Positions 11,161-28,125 of a stretch of DNA of 64,000 bases are shown here, piece after piece (the first letter of the stretch is position 1; each line of letters begins with the position of its first letter). This DNA is from Ophthalmolycus amberensis (Eukaryota; Chordata; Actinopteri; Perciformes; Zoarcidae), in contig JAFEUB010000912.1 in assembly GCA_024529925.1 (NCBI GenBank), forward strand, positions 972,501 to 1,036,500. Reading direction: 5' to 3'. The translations under genes and the position numbers were made by a program. Under the pieces are notes generated by a model, which was not told the origin of the DNA, did not search any database, and saw nothing but the letters and a program-made list of their open reading frames with translations.

Positions 11161-13191
11161 CTATTTTGAATAATCCACATTTCCATATATATTGTCTGTG
11201 TGATCCGTACTTTGAGCCATCTGATCTGGAGGGGCCTGCAAAGACAGACGTTGGGTTAAATATTGGGCTGTGGTTTTTGTCTTAGTTCCCATCTTCTTAG
11301 TACCGGTAAATTAAAACCCAACCGAGTGGGGGGTATTGTACCTCAATGTTGATGTAGACAGGTTCATCAATGTCCTTCAGTTTGGAAGGTTCCTTGTGCT
11401 CTTGTTTTTTGCAAGATGCTTCTCTGAAAAGACAAAAGAGACCAGGTTGGATTCCAACTTGAGAAACAGGAGATCAGAAATGTGTCATTATGTCAGCAAT
11501 TCACATTCACATATCTGGTGGAACAGCTGTTTTCAGAGTCAAAAGTCTTCATAAGTATAGTATTAAACGTGGCTTTCTGTATTACTTATACACAGTAACA
11601 ACAAATAATGTCTACATTCTAATTTGATTTCACAATTGTATCAAGAAACAAACCTTTTCAATTGGTTTGCTCGGCTAAAATTTGCATAATATCCAGAATC
11701 TTTCCTGGTAGAAGATTTTGACCTGTGAAAATAGTGAAAAAGATATTAGATATCATCTGTTTGTATAAAAATATTTTTGCAACACATTTGAAGCCCCCCC
11801 CCCCCCCCCTCCAGACAAAAAAAAGACTGCTTTGGATCAATTGTGCTCGCCTTAATCTTAATCTTAATCATATCTCTTTAGAATTTGACTGTAAAAACAG
11901 CCTTCTAATGTCAAACTCTGCACATGCATCCGTTTGCACATGTGAGGGTGAAACATCAAAGTGAAGTGACAATAAGCAAAAACATTATTGAGTGAAAGGT
12001 GAGTTTCGGATGTCTGCAGATGATTTACTTAAGAAAAACACGATAACTCGTAAAAAACAAACTTATACAAATTAGTTAAAAAATAAAGTTACCTTTTGTG
12101 TTTTATGCCAAAGACTATTCCAACGACAACAATAACGATCAGAATTGCACCCACTGATACAGAGATGGCCATCTGCCATTGTGGTGGAGGCTGGGTCGTA
12201 CCCACTGGGGGGGAAACTATATCCGTGGACAGTCATTTTATTAATAAAGGAAACCAGATTACAGATTTAGACGTATTGAATATCAAACTGTGAAAACTTA
12301 CTTGTTGTTGTTTGAAAGGTGGGAATTAGTCGTATCCTCCCTAAAAAAATAAAAAATAAATCAGTTTTCATTATCATTACATTTTAACTTGCTTTTTCTG
12401 ACATAGAAATAGAAATATTGAACAGCCTATTAGCAAATTGAGGAGTACAGAAACAAAGTATATGAATGTGAATGAGAGAATAAAAGCTGACCAGCTAGAT
12501 CAGGATCGATTGGTGAAACACCCGGACCTGTGGGAGAAACATGTAAGGTTTTGAATTAATTTCTCTTTAGTCAATTTGATTCATGACATAAATGATTTTT
12601 TATTTATTTTTTACTGAAAGTCTTACCAGATACAGAAATGGAAACAAACTTCTCATAAAAACTGAAGTACTCCTCCTTTGCGATAACTCTCACATAGATG
12701 TTTGGTTCATTATGCCTGATGTCAAAGATCTTGAGGGAGCAGTTTCCTTCGCTTTCATCTCCAATGAGTTTGGTCTTTCCTCTGTACTTCTCAAGCACAA
12801 GTGTGTTATTTGGGTGAAAAACATATGGATTTTTCTCATTTGTAGTGGAATCAAAGTTGCTTCCCTCACGCTTTTTCCAGTAAACTTTAATACTTCCAGT
12901 CTGGTATTTAGGTGGAATGGTAAACGTACACGGTATGGTCACGTTTGAACCCAAGGTTGTATTGATATGTCTAGAGACATTAACAACCCAGCTTTCACCT
13001 AGGTCCAAAACCAAAACAGAATTTATATTTACCAAAGTGCATACTTCATGAAATAAAATATAAAACAAACAAATCGACTCAATGTGTCACTCACCTTTTG
13101 AATTCGACGCCAGGATCAATATGAGAGTGAGATCAATCAGGCCCATCAGCTTCATCTGATCCAAGGAGGACTTTCTGAGGTCAACCAACAT
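11161..13191 (-). CDS. Siglec-like single V-set membrane receptor
   Basis: Eight exons on the minus strand, all in phase, give a 293-residue protein: 13191-13095 (signal peptide), 12998-12627 (V-set), 12527-12492 and 12340-12302 (stalk), 12204-12093 (transmembrane), 11722-11654, 11423-11342 and 11235-11161 (tail). The V domain has the paired cysteines (TIPCTF, GNCSLKI) and an F-strand arginine in IYVRVIAKEEYF at the Siglec sialic-acid position (R136, or R124 if the second in-frame Met starts the protein: MKLMGLIDLTLIL). Several N-glycosylation sequons are present. The transmembrane helix is VGAILIVIVVVGIVFGI, followed by KHKR. The tail has tyrosines in SGYYANF, EPVYINIE and NIYGNVDYSK, again mostly Y-x-N. 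The family likely binds sialylated ligands and signals through SH2 adaptors; that is inference from the domain plan. There is only one Ig domain, with no C2 domains. Fish single-V receptors of other families cannot be excluded. Confidence 0.78.
11797..11815. repeat. poly-C tract in receptor intron
   Basis: An uninterrupted C run of about 17 bases inside the intron between the transmembrane exon and the first tail exon of the minus-strand receptor, so a G run in its pre-mRNA. Confidence 0.85.
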
Positions 13192-15769
13192 CCTGAAACT
13201 GTGTAGAGTGGACTCAGTGTTTCAGCTCTGTCTATCACATCTGGTGGCTTACGTGCTACAAAGGTTCTGAAGTTAAACTGCCTGTCGTCTGCTGAAAGTA
13301 AATACTCACTGTGAGAGGGACCCAGAAGGGGTTGCAGGGCTTTGTTGTGCTGTGTCATTGATGTAACATTGATGTGAAATGGTTGGGTGTGTTTCCTGTT
13401 CAGCATGACTTGAAAAAAAGGAAGTTGGGACAGAAAAGTTAACACTGACCATGGTATGACTTTCTCACTGGGATTCAGAGAAAATGAGAAAACACTGAAG
13501 CTGATGTGCTGTGCCCGTCATATAATTTGAAAATACAAAAAAACTGGACAGAGAATATGTGCTTGATATAAATGATGATATAATAGAGCAGGTGTGAGGG
13601 CTTTAGTTCAACATCACTAATGCATTGGATACAAAATTGAAAAGTGTTAAGAGTTGCTCTACTAGTTTCAGGAGAAAACGGGTAGGCTATACTCAGAACC
13701 AAACTACATCTCTAAAACACATCTCTCTCACCAATAATTATCTTTTACACTCATAACGTAGCTCAGAGCTGTGAATAAACAGTTTGTATGTTTCCACATC
13801 AGTGTCACAACAGCATAGGCTAATATGTGCAAGGTTTTCACACAGAGGTGTCGTCCATCCGCTTTCCTCAAAGAGTAAAGTGTCATGTCTGCTCCACAGA
13901 CTAGTTTGGCTTGGTCAATGCCATCAAGTTTGTATTGTAGTGTCACGGGTTGGCCCTAGGGTGGGGCTGTGCAAAAGAGAGCATAAAACAGGCACAAGCA
14001 GACCGTATAAACAAAAATAAAGGTTTTATTGGCCCATCCCACTGGCAGTTCCTTTAACTCGAAAAATCACACCTCAAACAAAAAAGTCCATGAATAAACC
14101 TAAAGCGTCCCAGAGGAGAAAGGGGTTTCTTCATCCAACGAAGTATTCCCACCCTGCAAAGTCCTGGGTCTCGGTTCCTCCAGGTATGCGTCCTCTCTCC
14201 TACTCCGGGTGCACCTCCTCTGCCGTGGTGCTCTCACCTTTATTCCCTTTCCCAGCCCTGCCTCAATTAGGGCCTTAAGCACCTGCAGCTGGGTGCCTGA
14301 TGAGGCAGTCTGGGAGCTGTAGTCTCTAGCCCGGCAGCCATTTTGGGTTGTGGGCCCTGATCCTGGGTGAGGATGTAGCGCCCCTCCACAACCTGTCCCC
14401 TTGTGATGCCACAGTATCTAAATTAAAGGATAGCTTCACATTTTTTAAAGGCTAATCTAACAATGACATGCCGACATGTAAATTGATGTGTTATTGGTTG
14501 CTGTCATTGTTCCTCCTGCTGGCCACAAAGGTTACTAAGCAGTCAGCAGGCTCAAGCTGTCTGATATGTCTGTTAGTGAGACAAATCAATTTATCTTTCA
14601 AAGTTACAATATTTTCGCACCAAATTTCCTCTTTGTGTTGCAGAAACACGGGCCATGGAAGCACAAAGGAGGAGTTTCGTTCTAAAAAGACAGATACCAA
14701 CTTGATTCGTCGAAAGCCTCATATCAGCTTCAGCTGAACTTTAGAGTGCATTGACTCTGGATTCTGATTTTGTCCCCATCACTTCCATTCGACCACTGTA
14801 GGAAGGGAAGACTTTATGGACAGGAGAACTACAGCGATCAATAACCTTTTCAATGTACACAATGCCAGTAATGGTAAAAGATAGACATGAATAAATGCTA
14901 TAGCCCATATCTTCCAAAGCTCTTCACACAGTGTTTTTAATGTGTTTCCTGCAGCTGAGGATAATACTGCTCTTATACCCGTTAAGATTATGGATTAAAG
15001 AATATATTTCGGCAGCTGCAACAGCAGATATCATACATCAATAACTCAGTCAAGTCAGTTTTAGCTTAGATATTGATCAAAGGTGTTTTGTTATATGACA
15101 CCTTATATCATAAGACCTTCATTTTGGATTCAGAAGGACATGATCTATGATATTCCACCCCACAGTTAATTTAAGAGATCCATTTAAGAACTTGTTAACC
15201 CAGTATTCCTGGGTTTATTGTTTTGTTTCATTAGCAAAAGCAGGCCAACAAACTGTATTAGCATGTAGGTCTAATATTAAGATGATATTCGAATCAAGCT
15301 ATATTAAAGAATAGCCTACACCATAAAAGAGAATTGCGTGTTGTGTTTTGGTTCACCTTCTCGTCAGTTTGGGCTACTGATGGGATACTGATGTGTGCTT
15401 GATGCTGTTAAATGAAACCACTAGGTGGAGTGAGACACGCTCGCAAATTCCAACGTGAACTTTGGCACTGGAGACCACCTGGAATGTGGGCCAAACTCGG
15501 ATCTCAAGGTACAGTCATATGACTCCCGGATGGCCGAATGAGACCCAACAGGGCGTAAAATGGTTTGCTGAAAGTCATTCAATATTTTTTGTGATCTTGA
15601 ACGGGTCGATTCCTGTTGGCGGAAGTCAGTCCCGGTTGGTTTCAGCTCCCGATGGGTTTTTGGGACGTTGTTTAGTGAGCAGTGGTGCGCATGAGGATGA
15701 CAGTTTGTTGTCTGTTGGCACGCGCTGCTTCACCTGTTCGTGGTGGGATCGCGACTGCTGCAGGCACCG
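13192..15769. other. intergenic stretch
   Basis: Contains the solo-LTR-like repeat at about 13940-14415. The rest shows no gene. Around 14460-14880 the text has the feel of dispersed repeat DNA, but I cannot name a family. Confidence 0.45.
13940..14414. mobile_element. possible solo LTR
   Basis: A GC-richer block of about 470 bases starts TGTCACGGG and ends GATGCCACA, so it has the TG...CA termini of an LTR, with AATAAA motifs inside (about 14021 and 14093). No internal retroviral or gypsy coding region is next to it. Flanks (GTAG / GTAT) give no perfect target duplication. Orientation is uncertain because both strands begin TG. It could also be another repeat class. Confidence 0.35.
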
Positions 15770-21009
<5,240 letters not shown>

Positions 21010-23938
21010 AAGCTACTATTTAAATACCTGATGTCAAAGTCTCTTATGAAACTGTAATTTGTAACAAGGGACATATAATCCCTATTTAGAGTTTTGATGG
21101 CACATTTGTTGTTTTTATTTCTGAGGGATACACACTGATGGCTGCTTACCTTAAGTTGTATCCGTAACTGCTGTTTATTATAAATGTACAGTATTTATTG
21201 TATGACAGTTGACCCACACCAACTGTGAGTTATTTTGGTTGATCTCCTTAACTGCAATTACAATATAAAAGCTTAAGCTCAATATCTTAGAGATAGGAAT
21301 CACGCTTTTAGAGGATTCGTTTTCCGGGTGATGCAATATTCGACTGCATGTGTGAAAACTAAGATCTGGCGTGTCGCAACAGGTGGTGTTTCTAACGAAC
21401 TGCAGTTACATTTAATGCCAGATGGTCTCTGTGTCAGAGAGGCCCATGTAACAAGAATAGACATCCAGTTTTGCGCTCTGGCAGAGGGACCATGTACTAG
21501 GGGTAAGGAAAATGACTGCACTACTGTCTTTTAAACTGAGAATGAAACATGTACACTATATAAATAACCAAAAAATGATACCTCAATAAACCTGCTGATG
21601 ATTGTTTACTATATGGTGTTGGCAATATCCATGTTCAGTTTGCTTATTTACCTTACATAAAACAGGAAGTCAGCAGCGTGAAAACTAATACTTTTAATTC
21701 ATGCTCTGAATGAAAACCCCTCACATTACTAACCAACTGCAAGTAATAGATTAACTGGGAGAAGAAAAAGTATAGGAATGCAGAAACATGAATGTACATG
21801 AGTTTCTGTCACCACAGTTATTATATTCATCGATACAGTGTATATATTGTAGTTTAGTCCATGTGGATGGACTACATTTACTATCATACATGCATTAACG
21901 TACAAAGCTTTTTTTCAATTTTTGGACTACCTGCTCTAAATTCCTCAGCCACAGCCACCTCACAAATACTGTGATCGATCTATTTCAGGTTCTAAAATGC
22001 AAATGGTTTTAACATCTGGCTGAGTTTTGAGGTCCTTAAACATCTGTTTCAGACAAAGGGCACATTGATTGTCTATATGATTCCAGAAGTTTTAGGCTAT
22101 CCAGAGATGTTCATAATGGTTAAAAAACGCTTTTGAGAAATGTAACACTATGTAGTAATCAATTTTTAATTGAACTTGTTAGTTTGTTTTGCTCAACTGG
22201 CAGAGGGTTACAGATGTAACAACAGCAAGCTTTCTTTCAATAGAAATCCAGTCAATGAGCTGACACATGGGCCTAGAACTTTCCTTGGTGGAGTCACCTG
22301 ACACCCTGATGGGCTTTCCCTGCATGCACAGTGCTCTATATACACTGGGGAGCAGAGACACTCGTCCTTTTGGTCTGCCCGCCAGCCAGGAGAGGGAAAG
22401 GAGTTCTGGATAGGATAAGACAAGATAAAACAGAACTTTATTAATGCGAAGGAAATTCCTGTGCCAGAGTTTCATTAAAGATTCAGGAGATTCTTTAAAC
22501 TCAGGAGGGTTGTGTGCTAGGCGAAAACTCAGTAAACTCTCAAGTCTTGAACATCTGACAGCACAAGGTAACCCCTTAAGTAGCATTGCACTCAGCCTGG
22601 CGTCATAGTCCGTCTTGCTTGCTGCTTTGAAAGCTTAATGTGCCAACTTGAGAGGTTTTCCCAAATAATAGGCTTGCATGTTTTTCATCAAACAGTAGCA
22701 TGACAAGTTGAAGCAGAATCTGTAAGAAGAACCACACAGTTGGGTGACTGTCCAGTAAACAAAAATGTCTTTTGGGATTATTTGTTTCCATTTCCCAACA
22801 GTGTCAGTTGGATCTTCAGGATTGCTTTAACCAAAGGACGCTGAACAGCATTAGCTATACCAAATGGCTAAGACAGAATCTAATACAAGCTGCCTGCATG
22901 TGTGCATCACTTTGCCACAGGCCACAGAGTTGTTATATTCATGTTCAAAAAATATATTTTTTGTACTGCACATGAAGTCTTTTAGAATTAGGCGTAGGAC
23001 AGGCAGTGAAGCAACGCTGTCCACATTTAGCATGTCAGCATTTCCTGCTCTATGTTACACAACTGGATAACAAGTGATAATTCAATAGTTGAAGCCGTTC
23101 TGGGAAATTATAGGGAACATGGTTCAACTGTCACCCGTTAAGCATGTAGAGGAAAGAAAGATAATCTAAGGAGTTTTGTTCTTGTTATTTGGTGTAATAT
23201 TAATTCTAAAAAGGTTTAATATCCTGCCTCAGTCTGCTGAACGGTGGCAACAGGAAGCTTTTGCTGAGTTCTTCATAATCAAACACGAGTTACTGCACCT
23301 CAAAGCTGTGGTTCTATCTGTTTTAATGGCAACCAGTCTTGCCTACTATAGTCACTGATAAATTATCTGTTCATTTTTAGCCACCTTCCATTCATTGCCA
23401 TACGCTGATGCTTATTATAGTAACGGTAAGCTATTTGGAGCCAGCTCTCGGAACATAGACACACAGATCACTATTCGAGGATCAGTACATCACATTTCAC
23501 CAGCTTGAATGTTACCGAGGGAGGAGCGGAGAGTGAAACAGTGTGGAGAGGGAATTAAAGGGCAGTATGACATCCACCAATCGTTTGCTCTCAAGTGTCA
23601 GGAGGTGGTTAAGGCAACTACGCCATGGATGCTCCTCCACCACTCCACCAACTGAGCCTCATGTGGCCTTGCACAGACTTATGTAACAGGGTCAGGCATA
23701 TCTTTGTAGATACACCCACAGTGGGTGTACATGGGTGGAGTGCAGGTGTGTACACATTGATTGAATAATACTGCAAGGAAACATAAGTCCAAGTACAAAA
23801 CAATTACTATATACTATATTATTATAAAAACTTTATTCAACTTATGATGAACACATACACTAATCTGGGATTACTGTCCATAACAAAAAGGGCTGCAATC
23901 ACTAACATATTTATTTCATCTTGCTTCTTTTATGTAAG
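21010..23938. other. intergenic and presumed hspa8 5' region
   Basis: No coding gene is supported. A short LINE-tail relic sits at about 22411-22475. The non-coding first exon and promoter that hspa8 genes normally have should lie in the right part, but I could not place them; no clear triplet heat-shock element (GAAnnTTCnnGAA) was seen. Confidence 0.45.
22411..22475 (-). mobile_element. LINE 3'-tail relic
   Basis: GATAAGA repeats followed by ACTTTATTAATGCGAAGGAA and TTCCTGTGCC resemble, in reverse orientation, the 3' end shared by many fish non-LTR elements. It is short, with no coding part. Confidence 0.35.
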
Positions 23939-26900
23939 ATGTCTAAAGGACCAGCAGTGGGCATTGATCTGGGAACCACATATTCCTGCGTGGGCATTTT
24001 CCAGCATGGCAAAGTGGAAATCATTGCCAATGACCAAGGAAACAGGACCACGCCCAGCTATGTGGCCTTCACAGATACTGAGAGACTGATTGGAGATGCT
24101 GCCAAGAATCAGGTGGCCATGAACCCAACCAACACTGTATTTGGTGAGGACTGCAACACCCAAAAGGCCACAGGCTCAGAAACAGTGATCCAAAATAACA
24201 TGTGACTTACAGTGTCTTGTTTTTTCTCTTAAATCATCTTCAGATGCTAAGCGTCTGATCGGTCGTAAGTTTGATGATCCTGTGGTGCAGGCAGACATGA
24301 AGTACTGGCCCTTCAAGGTTGTGAATGATTCAACCAAACCCAAGGTGGAGGTTGAATACAAGGGTGAGATAAAGACCTTCTACCCTGAGGAGGTGTCCTC
24401 GATGGTCCTCACCAAGATGAAGGAGATCTCTGAAGCTTATCTCGGCAAGGTAGATGACAATAAGAGTACAATCCTATGCTCAAAATGACCAAGGGTAGTT
24501 CGGTTTTAAAAAGGTGTTAGTGACAAGCTGTAACTGTCAAGGAAAGGTACTTAGTACTTATAACTGTTACACTTAACAGAATCTCAAATGCAAGACCTGA
24601 GAATCATAGCAAGCACTTCCTCTGCCTCAAAACACATTGTGAGAAAAAGTCTCTATTAGTGCCTTGTTCATGTTTGCAATGTGGTGACAGATTTTAAAAA
24701 GTAGAATAGTTTGAACACAAATGATATTTATTGACTCACGGTCTTACTGTCTTCCCAGCCTGTCACCAATGCAGTTGTCACAGTTCCTGCCTACTTCAAT
24801 GACTCCCAGCGTCAAGCCACCAAAGATGCTGGAACCATCGCTGGGCTTAATGTGCTGCGCATCATCAATGAGCCCACTGCTGCAGCCATTGCTTATGGCC
24901 TGGACAAAAAGGTGACTTACTAACAAAATACAAACATTAACATCTTCTATGTTCCTATTAGTAATTCTTACTATTTATTTTAGGTTGGCGGTGAACGTAA
25001 TGTCCTTATCTTTGACCTTGGAGGTGGTACTTTTGATGTGTCAATCCTGACTATTGAGGATGGCATCTTTGAGGTCAAGGCCACAGCCGGGGACACTCAC
25101 TTGGGGGGTGAGGACTTTGACAACCGCATGGTTAACCACTTCATAGCTGAGTTCAAGCGCAAGTTCAAAAAGGAAATCAACAACAACAAGCGCGCTGTGC
25201 GTCGTCTACGCACAGCCTGCGAGCGTGCCAAGCGCACCCTCTCCAGCAGCACTCAGGCCAGCATTGAGATCGATTCCCTCTACGAAGGAGTAGATTTCTA
25301 CACTTCCATCACCAGAGCCCGTTTTGAAGAGCTCAATGCAGACCTGTTCCGCGGGACCCTCGAGCCTGTGGAGAAGGCCTTGAGGGATGCCAAGATGGAC
25401 AAGGGCCAGATCCATGACATTGTCCTGGTGGGTGGCTCCACACGTATCCCCAAGATTCAGAAGCTGCTGCAGGACTTATTTAATGGCCGTGAGCTCAATA
25501 AGAGCATCAACCCTGATGAGGCAGTGGCCTATGGTGCAGGTGGGTCTCTCTACAGCATTTAGGTTTATACTCATTTTCTGGTCATATTACTAGTTGAGTA
25601 TAAACACTGTTGTTCTAACATGATTAAGTGGTTTATATTGAAGCGTTCCTGTTGTTATGGCATTAGTTTCACCATTTTGAAACTGTTCACAGCTGTGCAG
25701 GCAGCCATCTTGGCTGGTGATAAGTCTGAGAATGTACAGGACCTGCTCCTGCTGGATGTCACGCCCCTGTCCCTGGGAATTGAAACAGCTGGAGGAGTAA
25801 TGACTGTCCTTATCAAAAGGAACACCACCATTCCCACCAAGCAAACCCAGACCTTTACCACCTATTCAGACAACCAACCTGGTGTGCTTATTCAGGTAGT
25901 TCTAGACAAATAACAGTTCACTCTCCATTGCTGTCCCAGTGTATTACAATTACTCCTGAAAGTGTATGTTGATGCAAACAAATTTAAGTTGAGTAACTGT
26001 TTTCAGGTTTATGAAGGTGAGAGAGCCATGACCAAGGACAATAACATCCTGGGCAAGTTTGAGCTGACCGGTATTCCACCTGCTCCCAGAGGTGTCCCTC
26101 AGATTGAGGTGACCTTTGACATTGATGCCAATGGCATTCTCAATGTGTCTGCAGTGGAAAAAAGCACTGGAAAGGAGAACAAGATCACCATAACAAATGA
26201 TAAAGGTAGGGAACCATGTTAAATACGTATTAAATCAGAAGCTGGTGTAGCACAGCTGGAGAATAGTAGTTAAATGTCAAATATGTATGCTTAGTCTCTG
26301 TTCTACTTTGTTATCTTTAATGTCCTTGTCTTTATATTTTTAGTCCAATTTTAGTCCAATTCCATGTATGGGTACACATACATGGCCAATAAAACTAATT
26401 CTGATTCTGAATTGCTACACATGAACATAGAAAATAACACATATTGCACAGAAGGTACACAGCTTCGTATTTCATTTATTTCATAGGGCGGTTGAGCAAG
26501 GAGGACATTGAGCAGATGGTGCAGGAGGCGGAGCAATTCAGGGCTGAGGACGAGGTCCAGAGAGAGAAGGTCACAGCCAAGAACTCCCTTGAGTCTCTGG
26601 CCTTCAACATGAAGAGCACTGTGGAGGACGAGAAACTCCAAGACAAGATCAGCCCTGAGGACAAAAAGTCCATCGTAGACAAGTGCAACGAAGTCATTGC
26701 CTGGCTGGACAAGAACCAGGTAAAATCACTGTTTACTGAACTATGAGTCTTGATGAGAGACAAGGTTCCTCTTTTGCCCACATTGTGAAAGCAGAGAGGT
26801 GTCCTCAATCATGTAAACAATGTGAAGCAAATCCCCAACGTCCCTTTCACATTCTTTTCATTGAATAGACAACAACAATATATTAACAACCCACCCAGTT

Positions 26901-27134
26901 TTCTGTGACAGTGAATTCTTTGTGCTTTCTGTTACCCAGATGGCAGAGAAGGACGAGTACGATCACCAGCAGAAGGAACTGGAGAAGGTGTCCAACCCCA
27001 TCATCTCCAAACTATACCAGGGAGGTATGCCAGGAGGGATGCCAGGAGGGATGCCCGGTGGTTTCCCCGGTGGTTTCCCTGGTGGAGCTGGAGGCGGCTC
27101 CTCCTCAGGCCCAACTATCGAGGAAGTCGACTGA
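23939..27134 (+). CDS. hspa8: heat shock cognate 70 (HSPA8-type cytosolic Hsp70)
   Basis: Eight coding exons: 23939-24143, 24244-24449, 24759-24911, 24984-25539, 25693-25895, 26007-26205, 26487-26719 and 26940-27134; 649 residues, all phases consistent. An acceptor AG directly precedes the ATG, so an upstream non-coding exon is expected. All three Hsp70 signatures are present ([35 protein letters not shown]), as is the [14 protein letters not shown] block after the ATPase domain. The C-terminus has GGMP/GGFP repeats and ends GPTIEEVD, the cytosolic motif that binds TPR co-chaperones. It is an ATP-driven chaperone for folding, clathrin uncoating and chaperone-mediated autophagy. The intron-rich structure favours the constitutive HSPA8 type over stress-induced HSPA1 genes, which usually lack coding introns. 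The C-terminal third ([24 protein letters not shown]) is somewhat divergent, so a second hspa8 paralogue elsewhere is likely. Poly(A) signals lie at 27219 and 27410. Intron 6 (26206-26486) carries a repeat tail (GGCCAATAAAACTAATTCTG). Confidence 0.95.
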
Positions 27135-28125
27135 AGACTATGCTGCCAGTGTCTTTATCTCAGATCCCAACATACACTTACTGCCTTAGAGCTATTTACT
27201 TAGCCATAATACACATCCAATAAAAATGAGATCACAGACTTATTTTGATTTGCATTGTTGCTGTCATGTTTGTTCATGAACTTAACAATTTTAAGCAACT
27301 AAAATTGATAGGCATTTCAAATATTCAGTCACATAAGACATACTCAGAGGCTGTTTGTTGTCTTCATTATTTCTGTCACCAATGATGATTTGCATGAAGT
27401 ATTTAAATCAATAAAGATCACCAATGAGACGCTAGTTGGCATAATGTACTGTTTGTTTCTTGGGAATGTATGTCTTTTAATACCATTACATTTCTGAATA
27501 ACTCATACACACTTTATTCATTAGTACATAAACTCGGTATTCACTTTTTGTAGATAAAACTGGTATCTGTGAACAGAACCACAAAGGCTTTGATCAATAT
27601 CTTTTTTCCTGTAAACATATCTTACACACAGGAAGGAACATAAAAAGGTACGATAAAATAGGTGGTTTTGTAGTGAAGAATATCTTGCAAAACAATCTGT
27701 CTTCCGCTGATGTGTGAAAAAAGGATGAAAGCAAGGGCTTATACAGCTTTTCCTAAACATTAATTAAAGAACGAATGGATTGTAAAATGTTACTTTTTTA
27801 TTTTCAGAGTAATAACAAGGGGCAGTGTTGTTGCTTCTTACCAATGGAATGATTACACAACTATTTGTTTGCCAAAAGCGAACAAGCATAAGACGGATGA
27901 ATATTTAAGTTATGAGTCATCTTGTGTGCTTATCACCAGATGTTCTTTTCCCAGGCCTATCACAGTCATTGGTGTGTGTGTGGTGTGTGTGTTTGTGGCG
28001 GGGGGGGGGGCTGCTTGCAGTATGGAGCGCTACACATGGGACTCAGGGCCAAGTGTGTGTGAGAAACATATAAAAACCAGTGTCCCACACAATTGACAGT
28101 CGTGAATCACGATCGAGACGTGGCC
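27135..28125. other. hspa8 3' UTR and ctrl promoter region
   Basis: The first 300 bases hold hspa8 3' UTR signals. A GT run merging into a run of 10-12 G lies at about 27971-28010, just upstream of the ctrl TATA box. Confidence 0.55.
28068..28076 (+). promoter_or_regulatory. ctrl: TATA box of ctrl
   Basis: ATATAAAAA about 50 bases before the ctrl start codon, with a short 5' leader, as is usual for pancreatic protease genes. Confidence 0.7.

Noticed and set aside
23098..23110. TTCTGGGAA upstream of hspa8 as a heat-shock element
   Set aside because: Spacing fits a STAT-type TTCnnnGAA, not the GAAnnTTCnnGAA triplet, and one match is expected by chance.
23921..23938. Upstream in-frame ATG before hspa8 (MLLLCK)
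   Set aside because: The conserved start [12 protein letters not shown] follows directly after an acceptor AG; the extra residues are intron.
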